A DNA stretch of 64,000 bases from Saezia sanguinis (GTDB lineage: Bacteria > Pseudomonadota > Gammaproteobacteria > Burkholderiales > Burkholderiaceae_C): positions 1 through 64,000 of the forward strand of contig NZ_PQSP01000002.1 of assembly GCF_003991585.1 (NCBI RefSeq), given 5' to 3'. Shown piece after piece: positions 48,081-57,828 of this stretch (the stretch's first letter is position 1; every line of letters starts with the position of its first letter). The notes beneath the pieces are model-generated. The model saw nothing but the letters and a program-made list of their open reading frames with translations. It was not told the origin of the DNA and searched no databases. The translations under genes and the position numbers were made by a program.

Positions 48081-48611
48081 TTATGAATGGGTAAGGCGGG
48101 CAAGTAAGCCATGGAGTGCATGTTCAACCGTGGCATGACGAACTGCATGGCGATCGCCTGGGAAATGCATTTTTTCTGTTTGAATTTGCAGTTCTGCTGT
48201 GGCGGTGGAATGTATAGACAACCGTCTGGCAAATCCGAACCAGACCAACCCTACCGGTTTTTCTGCTGAGCCGCCGGAAGGTCCGGCAATGCCCGTAACG
48301 GATACGCTCCAGTGTGCCCGGGAATGGCTCAGTGCATTTTGTGCCATGGCGTGCGCGACGGGTTCGCTGACAGCGCCATGTTGTTCAATCAGTGCCAGAG
48401 GGATATCAAGCAACTCATGTTTGGCTTCGTTGGAGTAGGTGACAAAGCCACGTTCAAACCATTGGCTTGAACCCGCAAGGCTGGTGCAATAAGCTGCAAT
48501 AAGCCCGCCAGTGCATGATTCCGCTGTGCATAACATCTGCTGGCGCTTTAATAATGCACCGGATAGTTCTGCAAGCAGGGGCTGTAATGAAGACGCATGG
48601 ATCAAAGTCAT
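48081..48611 (-). CDS. CinA-C domain protein, nicotinamide-nucleotide amidase (PncC-like)
   Basis: 176 residues from ATG 48611; an upstream TTG (48641) would add ten residues and lacks support. CinA C-terminal domain: TAESCTGGLIAAYCTSLAGSSQWFERGFVTYSNEAKHELLDIP, then VSVTGIAGPSGGSAEKPVGLVWFG, with the Ser/Gly motifs of PncC. It deamidates nicotinamide mononucleotide to nicotinate mononucleotide. It is a stand-alone domain rather than full-length CinA. Convergent with actP. Confidence 0.85.
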   Translation of the reverse strand: MTLIHASSLQPLLAELSGALLKRQQMLCTAESCTGGLIAAYCTSLAGSSQWFERGFVTYSNEAKHELLDIPLALIEQHGAVSEPVAHAMAQNALSHSRAHWSVSVTGIAGPSGGSAEKPVGLVWFGFARRLSIHSTATAELQIQTEKMHFPGDRHAVRHATVEHALHGLLARLTHS

Positions 48612-48677
48612 AACAAAACGGGCACCTTTGGCTGGTGGCAAACGCCCGCAACACGGTGATGCGACCAGAGGGCGTTA

Positions 48678-49337
48678 CTAGCGTCCTGCTCCATTGGCAG
48701 ACGAGCGTTGTTGCCAATAAGGGGTGAGCAACTGGTGCTCCTGATCAAACTGGGTATTGGTATTTTCTATCTGGGTGCCCAGGTTGTTGATAATCCGCTG
48801 CTGAATGGAAATATCGCGCTGGTTGAACTCATAACGCTCCCGCAATTGCATTGGCGCGTCAGCAGGGGATGAGTAAGGCCGCATTTCCTGCTGCAACGTA
48901 CGGCGGGTGTCTTCAAGAACGACCATTTCCTCTTGTGCCACACGCAACCGTTCCGTCAATGGCTGTAGTTGCTCTGCGCGAGCTTTATCATGAGATGCCG
49001 GCGAAGGATAACGGACGAGCAAACTGCGGGCAGAGGCATCAGCTCTTTCCTGTGCCTGCCGGGCTGCATCCTGTTGGCGGCGTTCAGCTTCCTGAGCAGC
49101 TCGCTGCTGAGGGGTCAGTTGTGGCGGAATGACCGACAGTGTGGCGCCACTGAGGCCCAAAACACGCTGTTCCCGGTAAAGGCATTCGCGAATCGGCCGG
49201 TCAGACACCAGTTTGCGTCCATCTGCCGTTTCGCAGGCGTACGTAATGGTTGTTGAGTTGGTGGTTGGCTTTTGTGCCCACGCAGGCGTTATTACGAAAG
49301 TAAGTAATAACAAAAAAGAAGCCAGACGTGTCAGCAT
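48678..49337 (-). CDS. Exported protein with N-terminal DUF4124-like segment
   Basis: 219 residues from ATG 49337; a longer frame to 49400 adds an unlikely leader. A signal peptide (LTRLASFLLLLTFVITPAWAQ) is followed by YACETADGRKLVSDRPIRECLYREQRVL, a DUF4124-like strand-turn segment with two cysteines. A long Ala/Gln/Arg-rich helical, probably coiled-coil region follows (~70-200). Function unknown; it looks periplasmic. No operon partner. Confidence 0.6.
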   Translation of the reverse strand: MLTRLASFLLLLTFVITPAWAQKPTTNSTTITYACETADGRKLVSDRPIRECLYREQRVLGLSGATLSVIPPQLTPQQRAAQEAERRQQDAARQAQERADASARSLLVRYPSPASHDKARAEQLQPLTERLRVAQEEMVVLEDTRRTLQQEMRPYSSPADAPMQLRERYEFNQRDISIQQRIINNLGTQIENTNTQFDQEHQLLTPYWQQRSSANGAGR

Positions 49338-49737
49338 AATAAGTATTCTATAACAACCTAAGGTACATATTAGACTAAAAAGCAGCAAAAAAGATGCCAA
49401 AAGATGTGAGCAATGTCAATTAATCAAGAATCATGAGACATGTTTCCCATGTTATACCAGTTTAATAACTTCAATTGGCAGAAGGTATATGAAAAAAAGG
49501 ATTATCAAAAAGTATTGCTTATAACGCGATAGTTTTACAAGAATGTTAAGCGAAATAACCAAGAGTTATAAAACGAAATATGTCATATTTTTTACTGACT
49601 GTGACAATTATGACAGAGATTCAACATGATTTAACATTTTTGTCATGCCAAACTCAAAGCATTTCCCTCATTCAAAAGAGGTTTGTTACTCTGATGGCTG
49701 TTCTGCGCCAGGCTGTTGATGGAACATGGCATTGACA
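49338..49737. other. AT-rich intergenic region
   Basis: About 400 bases clearly richer in A+T than its surroundings, with no frame of note and no terminator for pyrE. TGTCAT and ATGACA motifs recur (near 49580, 49610, 49643). It may hold the promoter of the exported-protein gene. No function claimed. Confidence 0.35.
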
Positions 49738-50430
49738 TTACACGCCAAATTGTTTCCGGTACGCCAGTACTTTGGCATGAAAAAGCGCAAACTCAGGGGC
49801 GGCAGAAGTTTGCAGATAGTCCAGCAGATCGTGTAACGTCGCGATGGCAATCACAGGTAACTGGTGTGTTTGCTGCACATACTGTGCAGCGGAATGTTCC
49901 ACATCGTGGATCTGTCCATCTGCCCCTAAGGCGGTGGCTTTCTCCTGTCTGTCCAAAGCGATGGCAACGCCGCAAGGTGTTCCGCCGGCATGCTGAATCA
50001 ATGCCAGGGATTCGCGGACAGATGTTCCGGCAGAAATGACATCGTCAATGATCAGTACCCGGCCTTTTACCGCGGCGCCGACGAGCGTTCCGCCTTCGCC
50101 ATGGTCTTTGGCTTCTTTGCGGTTATAAGCGAACGGTACGTTATGTCCCAGACGGGCCAGTTCAATCGCCACCGCTGCGGCCAGCGGGATGCCTTTGTAT
50201 GCCGGGCCGAACAGCATGTCAAACGACAGGCCGCTGGCAATCAGGCGCCGAGCATAAAACTGGGCCAGCAGGCTCAGCTTGGCACCATCGTTGAATAACC
50301 CGGCATTAAAGAAGTAGGGAGACAAGCGTCCGGCTTTGGTGGTAAATTCTCCAAAACGCAGGACACCGTTTTCAACGGCGTTGCGAATGAATTCTTGAGC
50401 GAGCTGGTCTGGTTCGTGCATCATTGACAT
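49738..50430 (-). CDS. pyrE: Orotate phosphoribosyltransferase
   Basis: 230 residues. PRPP-binding motif VLIIDDVISAGTSVRESLAL, FFNAGLFNDGAKL (substrate loop) and YNRKEAKDHGEGG (flexible catalytic loop). It makes OMP from orotate in pyrimidine synthesis. ATG 50430 or ATG 50424/50421 could start it; none has a visible Shine-Dalgarno sequence. Its start codon lies only 12 bases from that of exonuclease III on the other strand. Confidence 0.95.
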   Translation of the reverse strand: MSMMHEPDQLAQEFIRNAVENGVLRFGEFTTKAGRLSPYFFNAGLFNDGAKLSLLAQFYARRLIASGLSFDMLFGPAYKGIPLAAAVAIELARLGHNVPFAYNRKEAKDHGEGGTLVGAAVKGRVLIIDDVISAGTSVRESLALIQHAGGTPCGVAIALDRQEKATALGADGQIHDVEHSAAQYVQQTHQLPVIAIATLHDLLDYLQTSAAPEFALFHAKVLAYRKQFGV

Positions 50431-50442
50431 AGGAGTATTCAG

Positions 50443-51231
50443 TTGTTTCGTTTGGTGAGTTTAAATCTCAATGGTATCCGCTCAGCATATACCAAAGGTG
50501 TTGCCCATTGGTTGGAGCGCACGCAACCTGATTGTATTTGTGTACAGGAACTTAAGGCGCAATTGCCTGATATTCAGGGGCGTTTTGATCAGTTAGCTGA
50601 TATGACAGGGTATTTTCACTGTGCTGAAAAAAAAGGGTATAGCGGTGTGGGAATCTATACCCGGAGTGAACCCAGCGATGTGGTTTATGGTTTGGGTGTG
50701 TGTGAGTTTGATGCCGAGGGTCGTTACGTCGAAGCGCGTTTTGACCGGCCAGGGAAAAAGCTTTCTGTGATCAGTTGTTACTTTCCTTCAGGAACCAGTT
50801 CCGAGGAACGGCAGGAGGTCAAATACCGGTTCCTGGATGTGATGTACCCCCATCTGATGCAACTGAAGCAGGACAGGGAGCTGATTTTGTGTGGTGATGT
50901 CAATATTGCGCACCATAACATCGATATTAAAAACTGGCGCGGTAATCAAAAGCATTCGGGGTTTTTGCCAGAGGAGCGTGCCTGGATGACCCGCTTGCTG
51001 GAAAGTGGCGGGTTGGTTGATGTGTTCCGTCGTTTGAACCCGCATCCTGATCAATATACCTGGTGGAGCAACCGGGGACAGGCCTGGGCCAAAAACGTGG
51101 GCTGGCGTATTGACTATCACCTGGCAACGCCTGCAATCGCGGGGCAGGCGCGGTCTGAATTTATTTATAAGGATGAACGGTTTTCTGACCATGCGCCACT
51201 GGGCATTGACTATGATCTGGCGGTGGCATAA
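50443..51231 (+). CDS. Exodeoxyribonuclease III
   Basis: 262 residues from TTG 50443, with GGAG seven bases upstream. Endonuclease/exonuclease/phosphatase fold: LVSLNLNGIRSAYTKG (metal Asn), CVQELKAQ (Glu), LILCGDVNIAHHNIDI (Asp-x-Asn), and the terminal FSDHAPLGIDYD (Asp-His). AP endonuclease and 3'-exonuclease in base-excision repair. It is ExoA/XthA-like; I leave the symbol open. Divergent with pyrE. Confidence 0.92.
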   Translation: MFRLVSLNLNGIRSAYTKGVAHWLERTQPDCICVQELKAQLPDIQGRFDQLADMTGYFHCAEKKGYSGVGIYTRSEPSDVVYGLGVCEFDAEGRYVEARFDRPGKKLSVISCYFPSGTSSEERQEVKYRFLDVMYPHLMQLKQDRELILCGDVNIAHHNIDIKNWRGNQKHSGFLPEERAWMTRLLESGGLVDVFRRLNPHPDQYTWWSNRGQAWAKNVGWRIDYHLATPAIAGQARSEFIYKDERFSDHAPLGIDYDLAVA

Positions 51232-51389
51232 CGTGAACCGGTCATCAATACTGCCAGGGCAGTTTTCTTGTGTTGGATATACTGGGCAAGGCGCATCCGC
51301 TTTTCTCGCATCAGGGCACGCTTGCTGAATCAGGTATCAAGAGCAAGAGGCAAGAGCGTGCGATGGATACGGTAATTTGATATATCAAT

Positions 51390-51995
51390 ATGATGAATTC
51401 CATTCAAAAATACGACTTTTCTCATTACAGCGAATCACAGTGTGCGACTCTGGAGGCATTGCTGAGCCGTTATTCTGCCTGGCCATTGACAGTTCCTGGC
51501 CCCAGTGAACAGGAGTTGAACCTGGCGATTGATATTGCATTGCGGGCACCGGATCATGGGCACCTGAAACCATGGCGTTTTGTGGTGATACAGGGAGACG
51601 CACGCCAGGCATTGGCCGACGTTTTTGAACAGGCCGCGCACCAACGGGGGGCAGATGATGATGTGCCGCGGATGCGCAGCAAGGCATTGGCCGCCCCTGT
51701 GATCATTGCTCTGGGGGTACACATTACGCCGGCGCGCAAAGTACCGGCGCAGGAACAGGCATTTGCTGTTGCTGCGGCTGCAATGAACATTCTGAATGCG
51801 CTACAGGCGATGGGATACAGTGGTTTTTGGGGGACCGGGCCTAATGCGTATGATGTGAATGTGCAAAAAGCGCTGGGGTTTGCCGATGACGAACAATTGA
51901 TCGGTTTTTTATATGCAGGCACACCGAAAGAACCGAAAAAGCATGTGGAACGGCCTGACCCTGGAGCATTTATCCGTATCTGGACCGGGGGGTAA
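51390..51995 (+). CDS. Nitroreductase family protein (YdjA-like)
   Basis: 201 residues. FMN-binding LRAPDHGHLKPWRFVVIQGDAR (~55-76), then FAVAAAAMNILNALQAMGYSGFWGTGPNAYD and the terminal GFLYAGTPKEP (conserved in the YdjA subgroup). Cytoplasmic NAD(P)H-dependent oxidoreductase; substrate unknown. No operon partner. Start ATG 51390, followed directly by a second ATG. Confidence 0.85.
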   Translation: MMNSIQKYDFSHYSESQCATLEALLSRYSAWPLTVPGPSEQELNLAIDIALRAPDHGHLKPWRFVVIQGDARQALADVFEQAAHQRGADDDVPRMRSKALAAPVIIALGVHITPARKVPAQEQAFAVAAAAMNILNALQAMGYSGFWGTGPNAYDVNVQKALGFADDEQLIGFLYAGTPKEPKKHVERPDPGAFIRIWTGG

Positions 51996-52166
51996 CCTGT
52001 TGCAGATCCTATACAGGGCCATATGATAAAGTCCTTAATCTGATAAATTGTTCACAAAGTTCGTAGGCTGCCAAGATATACAGAGTGCCGGTAAGCCTTG
52101 ATAATTGGGGTCATAACGAAATCAAATGAACTAAAAGATTACAATATTCCTTCAAACGGGCAGAAT

Positions 52167-52991
52167 ATGGTGCCAGAACCTATCAAAATCTTGTTACAAC
52201 TCAGTGACGCCCATATTGTGCCGGAAGGGCAGATGCTTTCGGGTAAGGTCGATACCCGTTCTTGCCTGATGCAGGCCATCAAACAAATCAAGCGCATGAA
52301 GTTACAGCCGTCAGCCGTTGTGATTACGGGGGATCTGGTTGATGATGGCGAGCTGCAAAGCTATGCGCATTTAAAAGATATTATTTCGATGCTGGATATG
52401 CCGGTTTATGTGCTGCCCGGAAATCATGACCGGCGGGATCATATGCTGCAGGCGTTCCCATCTTTAGTGCAGGACCCCCGCATGCAAAGCGCAGGGTTTA
52501 TCCAGTATACCGCTCAGGTTGATGAGTTGCGTCTGGTCGTGCTGGACACCTCGGTGCCCGGTAAACCGCATGGGGAGTTGTGTGATGTGCGGCTGGACTG
52601 GCTGGAAGATGTTTTGGCGCAGGAGCCGGATTGTCCTACGGTGGTGGCCATGCATCATCCGCCATTCAAAACCGGTATGGCTTTTATGGACGGCATCAGG
52701 TTGTTGAAGGGCGTGTCCCGTCTGGAGCAGATCATTGCCAGTAACCGCCAGGTTCAGCGCGTGGTGTGTGGCCATGTCCACCGCATGTGTGCACACGCAT
52801 TTGGCGGGACGGTTGCGATTACGACACCATCGGTGGCACATCAGATGGCATTTCAGTTCCTGCCTGCTGAGGCTCCCAGTTTCACATTTGAATCTCCCGG
52901 GTGCCTGCTGCATACCTGGCAGGCGTCCAATGTCTGCGTCACATCCCATCTGATGGCGCTGGATGATTTTGCCGGGCCGTTTTCTTTTTAA
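52167..52991 (+). CDS. Metallophosphoesterase, CpdA-like cyclic AMP phosphodiesterase
   Basis: 274 residues from ATG 52167 (the frame runs back to TTG 52098, which has no support). Calcineurin-like motifs: LLQLSDAHI (D-x-H), VITGDLVDDGE (G-D-x-x), LPGNHDRRD (G-N-H-D), TVVAMHHPPFKTG (H), and VVCGHVHRMC (G-H-x-H). The layout matches class III cyclic-nucleotide phosphodiesterases that hydrolyse cAMP. Substrate not proven. Confidence 0.88.
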   Translation: MVPEPIKILLQLSDAHIVPEGQMLSGKVDTRSCLMQAIKQIKRMKLQPSAVVITGDLVDDGELQSYAHLKDIISMLDMPVYVLPGNHDRRDHMLQAFPSLVQDPRMQSAGFIQYTAQVDELRLVVLDTSVPGKPHGELCDVRLDWLEDVLAQEPDCPTVVAMHHPPFKTGMAFMDGIRLLKGVSRLEQIIASNRQVQRVVCGHVHRMCAHAFGGTVAITTPSVAHQMAFQFLPAEAPSFTFESPGCLLHTWQASNVCVTSHLMALDDFAGPFSF

Positions 52992-53043
52992 TCAAACATG
53001 CCTCAATAAACGCAGGCAGCCATCAATCCAGGCTGCAAGTGCT

Positions 53044-53370
53044 TTACACGCCCCAGACCACGGGCTTTCCGGCAGACTGTGCGGCTTTCAGCATTTCGAT
53101 AAAAGGCCAGGCTCTTTGCTCCAAAGAAATGGGGATATTGGCTTCCTGCATGTCGGCCTGTGCGGCTTCATTGGCTTCAGGAGTGGCTTTGGCCCGGTTT
53201 TTTTCAGCATCAATTGCTTTTTGCAAGGCGGTGATGGCCCCTGCAATCTCATGAACATCAATAATGCCGGGTTTGCTGGGGTCTTTGCCGACAAGCTCCA
53301 GTATCTGCTGGGCCGGTTTGGTCAACATCAGTAAATCGCCTGTTGCCTGACTCTTGAATGTATAGGTCAT
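53044..53370 (-). CDS. DUF1840 family protein
   Basis: 108 residues. Pattern MTYTFKSQATGDLLMLTKPAQQILELVGKDPSKPGIIDVHEIAGAITALQKAI, then ISLEQRAWPFIEMLKAAQSAGKPVVWGV, is typical of DUF1840, a small soluble betaproteobacterial family. Function unknown. Convergent with the phosphodiesterase gene and divergent from aroC. Confidence 0.85.
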   Translation of the reverse strand: MTYTFKSQATGDLLMLTKPAQQILELVGKDPSKPGIIDVHEIAGAITALQKAIDAEKNRAKATPEANEAAQADMQEANIPISLEQRAWPFIEMLKAAQSAGKPVVWGV

Positions 53371-53540
53371 GTCAGTACTTTCTTATCAATGGTCTGGGTT
53401 TGCTGTTATTGTATGCCCTGCAGGTGGAAATTTCTAAAAAGTGCCGCCGCTGCACATATCGTCGGGGTGGGTTTATCAGAAAAAACCTGAAATACTGTAT
53501 AAATATGTGCAAAATGCAGTCTCTACGATAATATACGCCC

Positions 53541-54629
53541 ATGGCAGGAAATACATTAGGCGAACTGTTTCGCGTCACGAATTTTGGGGAATCACATGGC
53601 CCGGCAATTGGCTGTGTGGTTGATGGCTGTCCGCCCGGCTTGGCGTTGACGGTGGCAGATATTCAGGTGGAGCTGGATCGCCGCAAACCGGGAACGTCAC
53701 GCCATGTGACGCAGCGGCAGGAGGCCGATCAGGTGGAGATTCTCTCCGGCGTTTATGAGGGCTATACCACCGGGGCGCCGATTGCGCTGCTGATACGCAA
53801 TACCGATCAGCGCAGCAAAGATTATTCCAATATTGCACAAAGTTTCAGGCCCGGACATGCGGATTTCAGTTATTGGTATAAATATGGCGTGCGGGACCCC
53901 CGTGGTGGCGGCCGCTCGTCTGCACGGTTGACGGCACCCACTGTGGCCGCAGGCGCGGTTGCTCGGAAATGGCTGCAGGAGCAGTACGGCACGACGTTTC
54001 GGGGCTGCATGACAGCGCTTGGCGCCATTGAGGTTGCAATAGAAGACTGGGCTCAGACAGAACAGAATCCTTTTTTTGCGGCCAACAGTTCTCAGATTGC
54101 CGAGATGGAGGCTTATATGGATGCATTGCGCCGCGATGGAGACTCCATTGGTGCGCGCATCCGGGTTGAGGCGCAGCGGATGCCAGTAGGGCTGGGTGAG
54201 CCCATTTATGACCGGCTGGACGCTGATATTGCCAAGGCCATGATGGGGCTGAATGCGGTTAAAGGGGTTGAAATTGGAGACGGATTCGCCAGTGTTTCGC
54301 AGCGAGGCAGTGAGCATGGTGATGAAATCACACCTGAAGGGTTTATGAGCAACCACGCAGGGGGCATTCTGGGCGGCGTTTCAACCGGGCAGGATCTGGT
54401 TGTACACCTTGCCATTAAACCGACCAGTTCGATCCGTGTGCCCCGGCGCTCGCTGGATACCGAAGGCAACCCTGTCACGGTGGAAACGCACGGGCGGCAT
54501 GATCCGTGTGTCGGCATTCGTGCGACGCCAATTGCCGAAGCGCTGCTGGCGCTGGTGGTCATGGACCATGTGTTACGCCAGCGGGCTCTGCGCGGCGAAG
54601 TCAAGGGCGCGGGCTTTCCTTTTGTCTGA
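53541..54629 (+). CDS. aroC: Chorismate synthase
   Basis: 362 residues. FMN/substrate motifs [18 protein letters not shown] (~15-32), [54 protein letters not shown], and [25 protein letters not shown]. It converts EPSP to chorismate, the last step of the pathway begun by AroK/AroB here. Start ATG 53541, about 170 bases after the divergent DUF1840 start. Confidence 0.96.
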   Translation: MAGNTLGELFRVTNFGESHGPAIGCVVDGCPPGLALTVADIQVELDRRKPGTSRHVTQRQEADQVEILSGVYEGYTTGAPIALLIRNTDQRSKDYSNIAQSFRPGHADFSYWYKYGVRDPRGGGRSSARLTAPTVAAGAVARKWLQEQYGTTFRGCMTALGAIEVAIEDWAQTEQNPFFAANSSQIAEMEAYMDALRRDGDSIGARIRVEAQRMPVGLGEPIYDRLDADIAKAMMGLNAVKGVEIGDGFASVSQRGSEHGDEITPEGFMSNHAGGILGGVSTGQDLVVHLAIKPTSSIRVPRRSLDTEGNPVTVETHGRHDPCVGIRATPIAEALLALVVMDHVLRQRALRGEVKGAGFPFV

Positions 54630-54741
54630 TGACTGCGCAAGGGGCCGTACAGGTGCATTGCTGCGGATATGAAAAACAATTGCCGGCAGCAACCTCTTGA
54701 ATTGGGCTGATCCTGTCCTTAATTAAATAGAGTTAAATTGG

Positions 54742-54765
54742 ACGGCATAAAAGTTTTTATGCCGT
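54742..54765 (+). terminator. Hairpin between aroC and htpG
   Basis: ACGGCATAA / TTATGCCGT stem with a short A/T loop, 36 bases before htpG. The T-rich side is inside the right arm, so it may be a weak terminator or leader structure. Confidence 0.5.
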
Positions 54766-54801
54766 TACCCTGTTGAAACAACCAATTAATGTTTATAAAC
54801 C

Positions 54802-56697
54802 ATGAGTAAACAGACACAATCTTTTCAGGCAGAAGTGAAACAATTGCTGCATCTGGTGACACATTCGCTGTATTCCAATAAAGAAATTTTTCTGCGTGAA
54901 CTGGTCTCCAACGCTTCTGACGCCTGCGACAAGCTGCGTTTTGAAGCCATTGACAAACCCGCGCTGTATGAAGACGAGCCGGATTTGCAGATCCGGCTGT
55001 CCATTGATAAAGAAGCGCGCACCTTGACCATTACCGACAACGGGATTGGCATGTCTTTTGAAGAGGCGGCAAGCAATCTGGGCACCATTGCCAAAAGTGG
55101 AACACGTGAGTTCATCAGCCAGTTGGAGGGTGATCAAAAGAAAGATGCCAATCTGATTGGCCAATTTGGCGTCGGGTTTTATTCCGGCTTTATTGTGGCT
55201 GACCGCATCACTGTTGAATCGCGCCGTGCAGGTTTGAATGCCGAAGACGGGGTACGCTGGCAAAGCGAGGGTGCTGGAGAATTTGAAATAGAAAATATTG
55301 CCCGCGAACAACGGGGCACATCGGTGACGCTGCATTTGCGTGAAGGTGAAGATGAGTGGCTGGAGTCCTGGAAGGTCAGGCAGATCATCAGTCGTTATTC
55401 AGACCATATTTCACTGCCGATTCTGATGCGCCAGCAGGAATGGGACAAAGACAAAGGCGAGTACATTGAGCAGGACGCGTGGGAGCCGGTCAACCAGGCC
55501 AACGCATTATGGACCCGTTCCAAAAACGAGATCAGTGACGAGCAATACATTGAGTTTTACAAACAGATTTCTTGGGACAGTGAGGCGCCGCTGGCGTGGA
55601 CGCATAACCGTGTAGAAGGGAAAACCGAATATACACAGTTGCTTTATATTCCGTCGCATGCGCCCATGGATATGTGGAACCGTGACAGCAAAGCGGGCGT
55701 CAAGCTGTATGTCAAACGCATCTTTATCATGGATGATGCGCAGCAACTGCTTCCCAATTACCTGCGTTTTGTCAAAGGTGTGATTGATTCGGCTGACCTG
55801 CCGCTGAATGTTTCCCGTGAGTTGTTGCAGGACAGCCGTGATGTGCGCATGATTCGTGATGGCTCGACCAAGCGGGTTTTAAGTCTGCTGGAAGACATGG
55901 CAGACAGCGAGGATACGGCCAAGCAGGAAAAGTATCAAACCTTCTGGCGTGAGTTTGGCCCGGTGCTCAAAGAAGGCGTGGGTGAGGATAATAATAACCG
56001 CGAGCGCATTGCCAAGTTGCTGCGTTTTGCCTCCACCCAGTCTGATGCGCAGACAGTCTCTTTGGCTGATTATGTCGCGCGCATGCAGGACGGGCAAAAA
56101 GCCATTTATTATGTGACGGCCGATACGCTGGCAACAGCGAAAAACAGCCCTCAGTTGGAAATATTCAATGCCAAAGATATTGAGGTGCTGCTGCTGACAG
56201 ACCGTGTGGACGAATGGATGCTGAGCTTTTTGCAAGAGTTTGACGGTAAGCCCTTGCAGTCCGTTGCCAAAGGTACGGCAGACCTGGGTGATTTGCAAAA
56301 TGAAGAAGAGAAAAAGCAAGCGCAGGATGCCGGCAATGATTTGCAGCCGGTTCTGGAAAAAATCAAAAATGTGCTGCAAGAGCGGGTGAGTGAAGTGCGT
56401 GCCACTACACGGCTGGTTTCCTCGCCGGCATGTGTGGTGGTTTCGGAAGGGGCGCTGTCTTCCCATCTGACGCGTTTGTTGCAACAGGCCGGTCAGGAAG
56501 TTCCTCAAACGCAGCCGATTCTGGAAATCAACCCGCAACATGCGCTGATCAAAAAACTGGCCGCTTTCAAAGAAGAGAATGCGGATCAGTTCAGTGATCT
56601 GGCAAACGTTATTTTTGATCAGGCGGTTCTGGCCGAAGGCGGTGCACTGGAGAACCCTGCTGCGTATGTACAGCGGGTGAATCGGTTGTTAATGTAA
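54802..56697 (+). CDS. htpG: Molecular chaperone HtpG (Hsp90)
   Basis: 631 residues. GHKL ATPase N-domain: [18 protein letters not shown] (Glu and Asn), [30 protein letters not shown], and [16 protein letters not shown]. The middle domain carries [40 protein letters not shown], then the C-terminal dimerisation region. Cytoplasmic ATP-dependent folding factor. Monocistronic. Confidence 0.97.
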   Translation: MSKQTQSFQAEVKQLLHLVTHSLYSNKEIFLRELVSNASDACDKLRFEAIDKPALYEDEPDLQIRLSIDKEARTLTITDNGIGMSFEEAASNLGTIAKSGTREFISQLEGDQKKDANLIGQFGVGFYSGFIVADRITVESRRAGLNAEDGVRWQSEGAGEFEIENIAREQRGTSVTLHLREGEDEWLESWKVRQIISRYSDHISLPILMRQQEWDKDKGEYIEQDAWEPVNQANALWTRSKNEISDEQYIEFYKQISWDSEAPLAWTHNRVEGKTEYTQLLYIPSHAPMDMWNRDSKAGVKLYVKRIFIMDDAQQLLPNYLRFVKGVIDSADLPLNVSRELLQDSRDVRMIRDGSTKRVLSLLEDMADSEDTAKQEKYQTFWREFGPVLKEGVGEDNNNRERIAKLLRFASTQSDAQTVSLADYVARMQDGQKAIYYVTADTLATAKNSPQLEIFNAKDIEVLLLTDRVDEWMLSFLQEFDGKPLQSVAKGTADLGDLQNEEEKKQAQDAGNDLQPVLEKIKNVLQERVSEVRATTRLVSSPACVVVSEGALSSHLTRLLQQAGQEVPQTQPILEINPQHALIKKLAAFKEENADQFSDLANVIFDQAVLAEGGALENPAAYVQRVNRLLM

Positions 56698-56726
56698 TTG
56701 TGTGAACGTGAATGAAATATTTTTCA

Positions 56727-56750
56727 ACGGGCTGCGGCCCGTTTTATTTT
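56727..56750 (+). terminator. htpG terminator
   Basis: ACGGGC / GCCCGT stem with a TGCG loop and TTTATTTT tail, 29 bases after the htpG stop. Confidence 0.85.
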
Positions 56751-56857
56751 GGGTAAATAGGTAAAAGGTATTTAATGTACGTGAAATCATGTGCAGAAAA
56801 CGCCATACAACTATTTGTGAAATGCATCAGCGTGTTATCGAAAGTGCCTGCTGGTCG

Positions 56858-57277
56858 TTATAAAAATGGTGTTGAAGGTGTGGGTGTTGCAGGCTCAACC
56901 GGCTGAAGTTCAATGTGTGCAGCTTTTTGATTTTCTACCGTCACAATGACACGGTGGTGTGCATCCTGCCATATATAGGTGTCAGGCTGTGTAGAGGTTT
57001 TTTTGCCTAAAGCCTGGGCTGTCTGGACGACTTTAACCAGCGGCATGCCGATACGGATTTGCTGTACCAGCCGGGATGCGTTGGCGGTATAGCCTTCGGG
57101 CGCATGGTTGATGGTAGAGATGAGCTTGACCGTACTGTACAACTGAAAGCCGCACAGTATGACAAACAGAAAGACAATTGCCAGAATGCCGATCCAGCCA
57201 AATGACCGGCCTAATACCCAGCATGCAATACTGAGTACCGCCAGGACACAGATAGCGCCTAAAAATTTATTTTTCAT
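56858..57277 (-). CDS. Small membrane protein of unknown function
   Basis: 139 residues from ATG 57277 (the frame runs further to 57415, but this start begins the first helix neatly, MKNKFLGAICVLAVL). Two membrane helices (~5-25 and ~28-48), then a soluble part: RIGMPLVKVVQTAQALGKKTSTQPDTYIWQDAHHRVIVTVENQKAAHIELQ, which resembles small SmpA/BamE-like or DUF beta domains only loosely. Function unknown. A proline/threonine tail ends it. Confidence 0.65.
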   Translation of the reverse strand: MKNKFLGAICVLAVLSIACWVLGRSFGWIGILAIVFLFVILCGFQLYSTVKLISTINHAPEGYTANASRLVQQIRIGMPLVKVVQTAQALGKKTSTQPDTYIWQDAHHRVIVTVENQKAAHIELQPVEPATPTPSTPFL

Positions 57278-57828
57278 AAGTTGGTATTGTAGATAAGGAA
57301 AACGGAAATAAAGCGTGGCATGGAAATAGCCATGCACTTGCAGCAGATCAGGTGCAGTTGCCATTGTTGTTGCCTTTGTTAATGGCCAGATAGCATGCAT
57401 GCAAAATGAAGACATGCTTGCAATGATAGGCGAGTAAAATCTTTTTGTTTGATGATATCTGTTGAATAGTCGGCAGAATTTAATTTACAATGTCAAACAT
57501 AATAATTCCTTTTCAGAAAAATTGGATACATGAAGATGCCTGTGAAGGCAGCCGTTTCTGAAAAATGATTTACTGTTCAGCAGACCAGGTCTAGCCGAAG
57601 CAAAAAGAAGAATCGAAACATGGCAAAGCCAGTTTCAGCAATGATTAAAACAGCTTCAGCCAATATGCAGGGTGCCATCATAAATAAGAGTTGACGCAGC
57701 CCTCAGCACATTCTGATCTCATAATAAATTTCGGGCCACATCATCAACGGGCGTTAGTTTTGTATCACGGCAATTGGCTGTGAGGTGTTCCTGTGCGTCG
57801 AAATCATTAAACCATTGATTGAAGTTGA
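57278..57828. other. Long region upstream of pilY1
   Basis: About 550 bases. No gene of note; a 24-codon frame (57620-57694) has no ribosome site. A TGGCA run near 57621 is not followed by a proper sigma-54 -12 element. It probably carries the pilY1-pilVWX promoter and a leader. Confidence 0.35.

Noticed and set aside
54766-54801. Heat-shock (sigma-32) promoter for htpG
   Set aside because: GTTGAAA is seen, but the CCCATnT-like partner is at the wrong distance.
57615-57640. Sigma-54 promoter before pilY1
   Set aside because: TGGCA is present, but no TTGC-type -12 element lies at the required spacing.
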